Origin: Flavobacteriales bacterium
GTDB taxonomy: Bacteria; Bacteroidota; Bacteroidia; Flavobacteriales_F; PHOS-HE28
Length of the DNA stretch: 41,785 nt
Direction: 5' to 3'
Assembly (NCBI GenBank): GCA_013360395.1
Contig: JABWBQ010000025.1
Location: 1 to 41,785, forward strand
Shown in pieces: positions 24,201 through 31,206 of the stretch (its first letter is position 1; every line of letters starts with the position of its first letter). The notes under the pieces are model-generated. The model did no database searches. It saw nothing but the letters and a program-made list of their open reading frames with translations, and was not told where the DNA came from. A program made the translations under genes and the position numbers.

Positions 24201-26774
24201 GTCCCACGCACCGTCCGGCGCCGGGGCGCGTACCCCGGCGTAGGTGCGGTAGGGATGGAGCATGGTTTCCTGCTGATCCATGCTGGCGTCCCCACCGGGG
24301 TCGCTCACACGGCTGATCACCGTGAGCCGCAGGGCCGCCGGTGCGCCGGGGACGGGTTTCAGGTCGAACGGGAAGAGGGCCAGGCCCTGGGCGTCGGTGC
24401 GGCCTTCGAAGACCACCGTTTCGCCGTCGATGGTCCCATGGCCCAGGTCGTCGAACACGAACCCGTCGTACCCCTTGGGCCGGAACTCCGCAGCGGCCAT
24501 GCCCACGGAGACCGTGGTCGGTGCATGGGCGGCCGGCGCGCCGTGCAGCCAGGTGGCTTGCAGCCGGGTGGCGCGTGGCAGCTGGTCGGCGGTGAGCGGG
24601 CCTGCACCCAGGTCGAGGGTGATGCGCATGCGGTTGGGTTTCACCGTCTCGATGCGCAGGTTGCGATGGAAGGTGGCATCGCCCACCGTAACACGGCCCA
24701 GCCAGGTGCCCGTGGGGGCGTCCGGCGCCGTGGTGCACGGAAAGGCGTACTGGTCGCCCGTGGCCTGCCGGCGCACCGCGCGGTGCGTCACCCGGCCGCG
24801 GGGGTCCACCAGCTCGAACACCACGGGGTGGTCCGCGGGCAGCCGCTTCTCCCGGTCGTGCAGGATGAAGGCCAGGTGGAGCGTATCACCGGGGCGCCAC
24901 ACGCCGCGTTCGCCATAGAGGAAACCTTTGAGCCCTTCGGGGAGGGCGTCCCCGCCCACGTCGAAAGCGCTCAGGTCCAACGCGGACCCGTCGTCCACGC
25001 GCAGGTAACCGCGCTGCTCCTGGGTGCGGGCCACCACCAGGAAGGGGGTGCGCGCCGGTTCCTTCAGCACGGCGATGCCCTGCCCATCGGTGGTCAGGTG
25101 GCCCAGGTCGCGCAGTTGGGGGTCGAGCACATCGACCGTGGCGCCGGAGACCGCCATACCGGTGCGCAGGTCGCTCACCACCACGTGCAGCGCCCCGGCG
25201 GCATCGCGCTTGGCCAGCAGGCCCAGGTCGCTGGAGAGCACGTTGCGCGAAACCTTGCGCCGGCGTCCGTAGTAGCTCGCCGAGCAGGGGTTGTCGCGCT
25301 GTTCATGGTCGTAGTCATCGGCGTACCACGGGTCCTCGTCGTAGTAGTAATAACCCACGCGGTCGAAGGCGCTGTCGTCCAGGGGCGGCGGTGCGGTGCG
25401 TCCGCTCATCCATTGCTCAGGGCCCGGAGTGGTGTTGTCCCCGCAGGGGAACACGGACTGGTCCTGCCGGAAGCCGAGCTCCACGCGGTGAATGGCGCCC
25501 GGCTCTGCGGCGACCAGGCGGTCGAGGTCCAGGAAGTAGCGGTTCCAGGTGCCCGGGTCGGGCGCATCGGTGGCCACCAGCGGCACATCCTGTTCGGCCA
25601 CCAGCCGTCCCACCCGGGCCAGTTCCTCGCCACCGGTCAGGTCGTTCACCTGCAGGAATTGCGGGATGTTGTCCGCATGGATGCGGATGATGCGGACGGT
25701 CACCGCGCGCAGGTTGACGGCCTCGAAGGGCAGCTTGCGCCCTCCTGTGGTGGGCAGCACCACCCCATCCCCGGTGAAGCGCACCGCAGGCCCGGGTTCG
25801 GGGAAGCGGATGCGCACCGTGGTGTCCCGGAGCAGGGTGACCCCTGCTGCCGTGCGCAGGCCTGAGGCGGCGAAGACATCGGCCTCACCGTGCATGGGAC
25901 CGGGCGGGTGGATCACCAACGTATTGCCTGCCACGGCGATCCGCGCGGGGGCTTCGGCGGTGATGCCGGCCAGGCCGGCGGTCTCCTGGGCGGGGTCCGG
26001 TGGTTCGGAGAACAGCAGGCGCACCTGCTGCTCGCCGTCCTGCACCGCACGGGCGTGGATCAGCTGCATCCGTCCGGTCGGCGGCAGGGCGAGGGCGGTG
26101 CGTCCTTCGTCGGCGCTGCCGATGGCCTCACCGTTCCAGTCCAGTTCCAAGGTGGTGCTGCCCGGCCCGCGCGCCACGCTGTCCGCAGTGAGCTCGTGGT
26201 GCAGCCCATCGCCGGTGCCGGTGATGCGCACCTTCACCGCACGCCCGTCCTGTCGGGCTTGGAAACACTGCACCAGTCGTTCGGAACGTACCTGGTCCGC
26301 GGTGGTCACCTGCCAGGTGACGCTGTTGAAGCGCGCATCTCCGGCCTCGAGCGGGGCCAGGTCCGCCAGGTCCACCGCCAGGTGTTGTTCCAGGGTGTGG
26401 AAACCGAAGCGGAAACGGGCCAGGGGATCGGGCACGGCGACGATGGCGCCCAGGTGGAAGGTGACCGCGTGGTCCCGGCCCTGGGCCAGGGGCTCCTTGG
26501 GCACGAAGGCCAGCGTGCGGGCATCGTGCCAGCGCACCGTGCCTTCCACCGCGGGATCCAGTTCAAAGAGGGTCGCGAGCTTGGCCGCACCCGTGTCGGT
26601 CAGCGTCAGCCCCTCGGCGAGGCGCACCAGCACCGGGGAAGCGGCGGAGACCGGTCCTGCGGTGAAAGCGGTGATGTAGGGGGCGAAGGCCGGATCGGGC
26701 TTGGGGAGGGCGGTGCGGCCGCAGGCCACCAAAAGGAGTGCGGTGCCGAGGGCCAGGGGCCAGGTCCGGATCAT
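21210..26774 (-). CDS. Bacterial alpha-2-macroglobulin lipoprotein
   Basis: 1854 residues. The ATG at 26774 is chosen because it starts a lipoprotein signal (MIRTWPLALGTALLLVACGR) with a LVAC lipobox; upstream in-frame starts would read through the -7-like element. The chain has the expected order: N-terminal MG domains, a bait-like segment with an acidic/Tyr-rich loop near residue 485, an MG2-type extended region (EGLKGFLYGERGVWRPGDTL), and the thioester region with Cys1399-Leu-Glu-Gln1402 in GYPHGCLEQTVSKAFP. An alpha-helical TED domain and C-terminal receptor-like domain (VFPSGWEVRNARLEG) follow. Such proteins sit in the periplasm and trap attacking proteases through bait cleavage and thioester coupling. 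They are commonly paired with PBP1C; here pbpC is about 5 kb away on the same strand. Confidence 0.93.
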   Translation of the reverse strand: MIRTWPLALGTALLLVACGRTALPKPDPAFAPYITAFTAGPVSAASPVLVRLAEGLTLTDTGAAKLATLFELDPAVEGTVRWHDARTLAFVPKEPLAQGRDHAVTFHLGAIVAVPDPLARFRFGFHTLEQHLAVDLADLAPLEAGDARFNSVTWQVTTADQVRSERLVQCFQARQDGRAVKVRITGTGDGLHHELTADSVARGPGSTTLELDWNGEAIGSADEGRTALALPPTGRMQLIHARAVQDGEQQVRLLFSEPPDPAQETAGLAGITAEAPARIAVAGNTLVIHPPGPMHGEADVFAASGLRTAAGVTLLRDTTVRIRFPEPGPAVRFTGDGVVLPTTGGRKLPFEAVNLRAVTVRIIRIHADNIPQFLQVNDLTGGEELARVGRLVAEQDVPLVATDAPDPGTWNRYFLDLDRLVAAEPGAIHRVELGFRQDQSVFPCGDNTTPGPEQWMSGRTAPPPLDDSAFDRVGYYYYDEDPWYADDYDHEQRDNPCSASYYGRRRKVSRNVLSSDLGLLAKRDAAGALHVVVSDLRTGMAVSGATVDVLDPQLRDLGHLTTDGQGIAVLKEPARTPFLVVARTQEQRGYLRVDDGSALDLSAFDVGGDALPEGLKGFLYGERGVWRPGDTLHLAFILHDREKRLPADHPVVFELVDPRGRVTHRAVRRQATGDQYAFPCTTAPDAPTGTWLGRVTVGDATFHRNLRIETVKPNRMRITLDLGAGPLTADQLPRATRLQATWLHGAPAAHAPTTVSVGMAAAEFRPKGYDGFVFDDLGHGTIDGETVVFEGRTDAQGLALFPFDLKPVPGAPAALRLTVISRVSDPGGDASMDQQETMLHPYRTYAGVRAPAPDGAWDNYVPGRTHRFELVGVDGTGKPVADHPLNVQVLQVDEERWWQGAMDGPTSGRTGEGLREVSSQLVRTDNRGRAVADIRVEPTARGRHLVRVEDPASGHVAVASVHYGAADDAGTGPGRDPAATRLDLRADRTTCAPGDEVQLTIPSPQQGSAIVSLENGHRVLAIERIALKEGTTVHRFKVTAAMLPNIYAHVTLLQPHGEVANDLPIRLRGVVPIAVEDPGTRLQPVIDAPAEIKPGREFTITVAEQGGRAMNYMLYAVDEGLLDLTRFRTPDPWAAMYAREALGVHSFDLYDQVIGAFGVEAGRVLAVGGSDGGGPMDPSRIGRFKPVVLHAGPLALGPGQRGTHRFTIDNYVGSVRLMVVASHPDGAYGNAERTVPVRQPLMVLATLPRVLGPGETVDLPVTVFVMDKAARDVAVKVELSGAVTGDGAMERTLRSEGIGEQVLRFRLRAQDRIGAAQVKVSARSGQERATATIDIGVRSPMLPITRSEDGTVSAGGQVALAVAPAGVPGTNRAVVEVSGLPPLGLERRLGELLGYPHGCLEQTVSKAFPQLYLAGLVDLSPAAKEASRANVMTAVGKLGAFQRGDGRFAPWPGGASTDDWASIYAGHFLVEAAKAGHAVPGAMRSAWTNAERRAARSWSPQNDARSAFVQAYRLLALAVAGAAEPAAMNRLRVLPALDPMARWTLAAAYAELGRPDAASALITGPPATLADYAELGGTYGSAIRDEALIALCLLRTGRLAEAGPVVQRIASRLGSDQWLSTQGTAFGLLAVARFTEANGQATGLDLTIDIDGKPITVKSARSIWRTVLDAPDSPHHVQVHNRGTGMVFTRITRTGTPAQGVEAASSNGLSIRTVFTRLDGTPLDPALLSQGTDMLVKVEVAHTGTEAVYPNLALTQVFPSGWEVRNARLEGMEHVLPDSPYSYQDIRDDRVLTYFDLARGQRAVFHLRLTAAYAGRYHAPGAQVEAMYDARIHARAQGGTVEVLAPGAEPRAAR

Positions 26775-26791
26775 GGGGTGGGAATGGGAGG

Positions 26792-26800
26792 CAAAAGGTA
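26792..26800 (-). promoter_or_regulatory. Putative -7 element (TACCTTTTG) for the alpha-2-macroglobulin gene
   Basis: TACCTTTTG on the minus strand matches TAnnTTTG closely and ends 17 nt before the ATG at 26774. It lies in the 70-bp gap after the upstream envelope gene. A small GCGCA-CAAT-TGCGC stem at 26828-26841, next to that gene's stop, could be a weak terminator. Confidence 0.5.
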
Positions 26801-26844
26801 CTCGTCCCCGTGCAACGGGGAAGCCGCGCGCACAATTGCGCTGC

Positions 26845-28911
26845 TCAGGGCTCCGCCAGCAGGCGGTCGGCCTCGTCGGCGGCGATGATCCGGTCGCCCA
26901 AGGCACCCACGGTGAAGGCGTCCGAGAGGCCCATGGCCTTCAGGCGTTCCCTGGCCGCATCGGCCTCGGCGCGGGTGCGGAAGGCACCGTGGTAGTAGCG
27001 CACGGCATCCACGCTCGGCACCGGCGTCACGTCGCCCACCTCGATGTACTTGTCCATGATGTCCATGGGCACGTTGCCCGCGAAGGTGCCCACCTGCACG
27101 CGGTAGCGGATGAGGCTCTTGTCGATGCCGCCGACGGGGGTGCTGCGCAGGTCCTCCGGACCGGTGAGGCGTGCGCCGGCCTCCTTGAGGCTCACGCGAC
27201 GACCGTTCCGGAAGGCCACGAGGAAGGCGCCCTTGAAGCCCTTCATCAGCATGTCCACCTTGTGCTTCGCCGCCGGGTTCACGTCCGTGAAGCTGCCGGT
27301 GTAATAGCGGGTCAGGCCGTCGTCGCCTTCGATCACCACCAGGTCGGCGATGCCGGTGAAGATGTTCTTCGCGAGCTTGTTGCGGAAGGCGCCCAGCTGC
27401 ACCCTTACCACCACCGCATCGGTCGGGGCCGTGCCGCCCTGGCTCGCGGTGCCTGGCGTGGCCCGACGCACTTCCTCGTCGATGTCGATCAACCGGCCGT
27501 CCTCCTCGGCCATCACCCGGCCGTCGATACCCTTGCCGCTCAAGGCCAACTGGCGCCGCAGCGCCTCGGGCAGCGCGTCGTAGTTGCCCACCACGAAGAA
27601 GGTGGTGTCGCCCTTCTCGAGCGTGCGTACGTCGGGAATGCTCAGGATCCGCTGGATGAGTTCATCGGGGATGCCTTCCAGCTGCTCGCCCACCTTCACC
27701 ACGTAGGTGCGTCGTTTGGCCGCCGCGGTACTGCGGCCACGCGGTCCGAAGGATTCCGCACGTGAGTGCACCATGTTCACGTTGGCGGAGTCCTTGTAGT
27801 TGAGCCAGGCCTTCAACAGGGCCTCGTCCGTCAGGGTCACGCCGTCGGCGTCCACCGGGGCCCCGGCGGCGGTGGCGGGTTCCAGGTCGCGATGGTCGGG
27901 CACCCCGTCGCCGTCACCGTCGAGCGGGCAGCCGTGGGCATCCACGGCGGCACCGGCAGGCGTACCCGGGCACTGGTCGTTCCAGTCGGTGACGCCGTCG
28001 CCGTCCTCGTCGTCGGCCAGCGCCACCAGGTCCATCTCCTCGGGCGACAGGGTGGGACCCTCCTTGTCGCGCGCCTTCCGTTGCCCGATGCCGTAGCTCA
28101 GGCAGAAGGAGCTGAAGAGGAAACGGTCCATGCGGGCGTCGCCCTGACGTTCCTCCCGGCTGTCCACCGTCACCCCGTCGATGAGGTCGGTGGTGGTGAA
28201 GTGCATGGTGGTGCCGATGCGCAGGTCGAAGCGGCCGCCCAGGTGCATGCGGGCGCCGATGCCCACGGGCACGGCCCAGGTGAGCTCCGGGTATTTGCCG
28301 AAGCCGTCCAGGTCCAGCTCGCGGATGTCGCTCTCGTAGCTGTAGTCGCGTTGCAGGTGCACGGCGTCGCCGGCAAGCGGGTCGTTCTCGGCCCGGTCGC
28401 GGATGGTGCCGTCGCTCCAGTAGTGGTAGGGTCGCCCCTCGGCGTCCAGACGGTCGGTCTTGCTGAGGAACTCCACGGCCTCGAACCCCACGGAGAGGTA
28501 GGGCTCCACGCGCCGGCCGGGGTTGAGCAGCTGGTGGAAGTTGTAGGTGAACTGGAACCCGCCCGTGGTGACGCGCGATTCGAAGTTGAGGTTGCGCACC
28601 AAGCTGCGCTCGTTGGCGCCCACGCGGCCGTGCAAGGCATAGAGGCCCACGTCCAACCAGGGGGTGAGCGGGGTGCCCACGCGCAGTTCATAGCCCACGC
28701 GTGTCAGCAGCGGGCTGTAGTTCCGCTGGTGGTCGCCGATATCGCCCAGGAAGGCGAACATGCCCACGCCCAGGCCGAAGGTGGGGCGGAAACCGTGACG
28801 GGTGCTGTCGACCTCCTGCGCCGTGCTGTCCACGGGCATGCCCAGCAAACCGCCGAGCACCGCGGCGCACAGGGTGCGCAGTACGGGCCGGTGGCTGGGC
28901 TTGGGCGGCAT
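26845..28911 (-). CDS. Outer-membrane barrel protein with TSP3-like segment and two SPOR-like domains
   Basis: 688 residues, signal peptide ending near DSTAQ. Residues about 33-290 alternate like an outer-membrane beta-barrel (GLGVGMFAFLGDIGDH, GYELRVGTPLTPW, YLSVGFEAVEF, GIGARMHLGGRFDLRIG). Residues about 299-355 carry TSP3/OmpA-linker-like acidic loops (DEDGDGVTDWNDQCPG, DGDGDGVPDHRD). Residues about 500-577 (VVRVQLGAF, RYYTGSFTD, FLVAFRNGRRVSL) and about 602-673 (RYRVQVGTF, RYYHGAFRTRAEADAARERL, DAFTVGAL) are two SPOR-like domains. No OmpA peptidoglycan-binding signature is visible; the SPOR-like pair may take that place, which is inference. It begins 25 bp after the next upstream gene, whose C-terminus carries a related module, so the two likely form a unit. 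Confidence 0.85.
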   Translation of the reverse strand: MPPKPSHRPVLRTLCAAVLGGLLGMPVDSTAQEVDSTRHGFRPTFGLGVGMFAFLGDIGDHQRNYSPLLTRVGYELRVGTPLTPWLDVGLYALHGRVGANERSLVRNLNFESRVTTGGFQFTYNFHQLLNPGRRVEPYLSVGFEAVEFLSKTDRLDAEGRPYHYWSDGTIRDRAENDPLAGDAVHLQRDYSYESDIRELDLDGFGKYPELTWAVPVGIGARMHLGGRFDLRIGTTMHFTTTDLIDGVTVDSREERQGDARMDRFLFSSFCLSYGIGQRKARDKEGPTLSPEEMDLVALADDEDGDGVTDWNDQCPGTPAGAAVDAHGCPLDGDGDGVPDHRDLEPATAAGAPVDADGVTLTDEALLKAWLNYKDSANVNMVHSRAESFGPRGRSTAAAKRRTYVVKVGEQLEGIPDELIQRILSIPDVRTLEKGDTTFFVVGNYDALPEALRRQLALSGKGIDGRVMAEEDGRLIDIDEEVRRATPGTASQGGTAPTDAVVVRVQLGAFRNKLAKNIFTGIADLVVIEGDDGLTRYYTGSFTDVNPAAKHKVDMLMKGFKGAFLVAFRNGRRVSLKEAGARLTGPEDLRSTPVGGIDKSLIRYRVQVGTFAGNVPMDIMDKYIEVGDVTPVPSVDAVRYYHGAFRTRAEADAARERLKAMGLSDAFTVGALGDRIIAADEADRLLAEP

Positions 28912-28917
28912 TGCGGG

Positions 28918-28925
28918 GAAAGATA
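28918..28925 (-). promoter_or_regulatory. Putative -7 element (TATCTTTC) for the barrel protein
   Basis: TATCTTTC on the minus strand is one mismatch from TAnnTTTG and ends 6 nt before the ATG at 28911. It lies in the 25-bp gap after the upstream gene, so it would be an internal promoter giving a very short leader. Confidence 0.4.
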
Positions 28926-28936
28926 GGCTTCCCGGC

Positions 28937-30331
28937 CTATTGGACCCAGCTTTGGCCGGAGAGCATCAGCGCCTCCTGCACGGTGATGCGCACCCCGTTG
29001 TTGTAGGCGGTGACGAAGGGACCGGGCAGTTCGTGGCCGGCGGCCACAAGCGCGGTACGCTTGTCGCGGGCATCGCGGTACTGGCCGAAGGAGCCGGTGG
29101 TGTACTTGATCCACCCTTCGTGGCGCTCGATGCTGAAAGGCTCGTGGAAACGATGGCGGCCCGCGAAATACTCCCGCCCCACCTCGCGGTGCGCTGCGGT
29201 GATCTGCACCTTGTAGGCGATGCCTTTCTCCGGAGCGGGCACTCCCTTGGAGGGGTCGGGCCGTGTGGCGACCGGCCGGGTCTCCGTGTCGGTCGCCCGG
29301 GCGGCGTCCGTGGTCTCCACCTTCTCGGGCAGGGCGATGTTCGTGTCCTTGGCTTCGGTGGGGTCCAGCTTGGCCTGGTCTTGTTGCAGGGCGCTGAAGG
29401 CCATGTTGCCGATGGTGAAGGTGGAGACGCCCAAGGGGACCCGCTGGGTCTCATCGTTCAGCAGGTAGCCGAACTCGCCGGCCACCGAATAGTCGCCATC
29501 GGGCAGGCCGTTGGCGCGGAGCTTGTAGGCCACCTTCAGCTCGGGCTCGGCCGGCAGGTTCAGCCATACGAACTTGACGATGCGGTCCTGGGTGGTGAAG
29601 ATGGCCTGTGCACTGTTCTTCTCCATGGGCGTGAACCCCGGCGGCAGGTTCTCCTGAAGCTTGCCGAAGCCACGGATGTCGCCCTTCTGGATCCGCACCT
29701 CCACCAGGAGCTCGCTGGCCGAGACCAGGGTCACCTTGCGTTCCACGGTCACACCGCCGGGGCCCTGACCGGGCGTGGCGGGCACGGGGGGCGGGACGGC
29801 GGCGGCCACCGGGGCGGCCCCCGAGGCGGACACCACGTCGTTGGACGGGTCGATGGCAGGCGCCGCAGGTGCGGCAGGTGCCGGGGTGGCGGCGGCCACG
29901 GCCGGATCGCCCATCACGGTGACGGTGGTGGTGGCCAGGTCGTAGGTGCGGCGCTCGTTGTCCAGGATGTAGCTGAAGCGGCCGTTGATGGGCATCTGGC
30001 CGGCGGCGGTGGCCGAGGCCACCAGGTTGTAGGACACCTTGAAGGAGGGCTGCGCGGGCAGGGCCATCCAGATGAACTTGGCCTTCTGATCGCTGAAGGT
30101 GAAAGAGGCCCCCTTGGTCTCGATGGCCGTGCAGGTGAAGCCCTCGGGCAGGTCGATCTGCAGCTTGGCGAACCCGCTCAGGTCGCCCTTCTCCACGGTC
30201 ACCGTCACCTTGGTCTCACTGCCCGGCATCACCGTGGCCGGTGCGTCCTGGGTGATCCTGATGTCGGCGAGGAACAGGAGTTCGAGGAGGAGGACGCCGA
30301 TAAGGTCAACGAGGACGAGCAGTTGGGCCAT
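28937..30331 (-). CDS. Envelope protein with two related beta-domains and a C-terminal SPOR-like domain
   Basis: 464 residues. The N-terminus (residues 4-22, LLVLVDLIGVLLLELLFLA) is a membrane anchor with no clear cleavage site. Two related domains, about 42-140 and 208-310, share G-(D)-(L/I)-x-GF-(A/G)-KLQ-x-x-LP-x-GF, then a (K)F-(I/V)W-(M/L)-x-LP strand and KV-(S/A)-Y. They are joined by a Pro/Ala-rich linker (141-195). Residues about 372-456 (AYKVQITAAHREVGREY, WIKYTTGSFGQYRDARDKR, PFVTAYNNGVRITVQEAL) resemble the SPOR-like domains of the next gene. I do not recognise the duplicated domain as a named family. Context suggests an inner-membrane or periplasmic partner of the barrel protein encoded 25 bp downstream; this is inference. 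Confidence 0.8.
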   Translation of the reverse strand: MAQLLVLVDLIGVLLLELLFLADIRITQDAPATVMPGSETKVTVTVEKGDLSGFAKLQIDLPEGFTCTAIETKGASFTFSDQKAKFIWMALPAQPSFKVSYNLVASATAAGQMPINGRFSYILDNERRTYDLATTTVTVMGDPAVAAATPAPAAPAAPAIDPSNDVVSASGAAPVAAAVPPPVPATPGQGPGGVTVERKVTLVSASELLVEVRIQKGDIRGFGKLQENLPPGFTPMEKNSAQAIFTTQDRIVKFVWLNLPAEPELKVAYKLRANGLPDGDYSVAGEFGYLLNDETQRVPLGVSTFTIGNMAFSALQQDQAKLDPTEAKDTNIALPEKVETTDAARATDTETRPVATRPDPSKGVPAPEKGIAYKVQITAAHREVGREYFAGRHRFHEPFSIERHEGWIKYTTGSFGQYRDARDKRTALVAAGHELPGPFVTAYNNGVRITVQEALMLSGQSWVQ

Positions 30332-30371
30332 GGTTCCGGAACGGTTTGCACGGCCCTTCGGTGGGCCTGAG

Positions 30372-30379
30372 CAAAACTA
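30372..30379 (-). promoter_or_regulatory. Putative -7 element (TAGTTTTG) for the 464-residue envelope protein
   Basis: TAGTTTTG on the minus strand matches TAnnTTTG exactly, 40 nt before the ATG at 30331, in a 122-bp intergenic gap. A short GAGGCC-ggagcg-GGCCTC stem at 30401-30418 lies upstream of it and may end the LOG transcript. No -33 TTTG was found. Confidence 0.5.
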
Positions 30380-30453
30380 CCGGGAGGCCGTGCGGGGCCT
30401 GAGGCCGGAGCGGGCCTCATTGCGAACAGCGCCGTGTTGAGAAGGGCCGGCCG

Positions 30454-31206
30454 TCAGAAGTTCGGCTTCAGCAGGTACCTGCTGTAGAAGGCATCGATGG
30501 CGTCCACGGCCTGCTGCGCGGTGTCCACCACGTTGATCAGGTCCAGGTCGGTGGGATTGATGTAGGCGTTGCGTTCACCCATGGTGTGCTTCACCCAGTC
30601 CAGCAGGCCCTTCCAGTAGTTGCTTCCGACCAGGATGATGGGGAAGCGGCCGATCTTCTGGGTCTGGATGAGGGTGAGGGCCTCGAAGAGCTCGTCGAGC
30701 GTGCCGAAACCTCCGGGCAGCACGATGAAGCCCTGGGAGTACTTGGTGAACATCACCTTGCGCACGAAGAAATAGTCGAAGTGCAGGCTCTTCTCCTTGT
30801 CGATGTACGGATTGGGGGCCTGCTCGAAGGGCAGTTCGATGTTGAGGCCCACACTGGTGCCGCCGCCGCGCTGGGCGCCTTTGTTGGCGGCCTCCATGAT
30901 GCCGGGGCCACCGCCGGTGATCACGCCGTAGCCATGGCCGGTGAGCAGGTAGGCGACCTCTTCGGCGAGCCGGTATTCCTCGCGCTCGGGGGCGGTGCGG
31001 GCGCTGCCGAAGATGCTCACGCAGGGGCGGATGCGCTGCATGGCCTCGAAGCCCTCCACGAACTCGCTCATGATCTTGAAGATGGCCCAGCTGTCGTTGG
31101 CCTTCACCTCGCTCCAGCCCTTCCGCTTGAAGGCCTTGCGGATGCGGCGTTCGCTTTCGTCCTGTGGGCTGTGCGCCGGGGTGGCCGGCCTGGTCTTGCG
31201 CTTCAT
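30454..31206 (-). CDS. LOG-family protein (TIGR00730-type; cytokinin riboside phosphoribohydrolase-like)
   Basis: 250 residues from the ATG at 31206. The Rossmann-like LOG fold is clear: SIFGSARTAP, GYGVITGGGPGIMEAANKGA and the signature PGGFGTLDELFEALTL (PGGxGTxxE). Plant and some bacterial LOG proteins release free bases from nucleoside monophosphates; many bacterial members act as nucleotide hydrolases of uncertain substrate, so substrate is left open. The first about 50 residues are basic and not part of the fold. Its ATG overlaps the uvrA stop codon by 4 bp (31203-31206), so it is translationally coupled to uvrA. An in-frame extension upstream to 31803 lies within uvrA and is rejected. 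Confidence 0.93.
   Translation of the reverse strand: MKRKTRPATPAHSPQDESERRIRKAFKRKGWSEVKANDSWAIFKIMSEFVEGFEAMQRIRPCVSIFGSARTAPEREEYRLAEEVAYLLTGHGYGVITGGGPGIMEAANKGAQRGGGTSVGLNIELPFEQAPNPYIDKEKSLHFDYFFVRKVMFTKYSQGFIVLPGGFGTLDELFEALTLIQTQKIGRFPIILVGSNYWKGLLDWVKHTMGERNAYINPTDLDLINVVDTAQQAVDAIDAFYSRYLLKPNF

Noticed and set aside
21264-25865. A 4.6-kb open frame on the plus strand opposite the macroglobulin gene
   Set aside because: Its translation is rich in Gly, His and Arg with no recognisable domain, while the minus strand gives a complete lipoprotein with a thioester motif. It is a GC-bias shadow.
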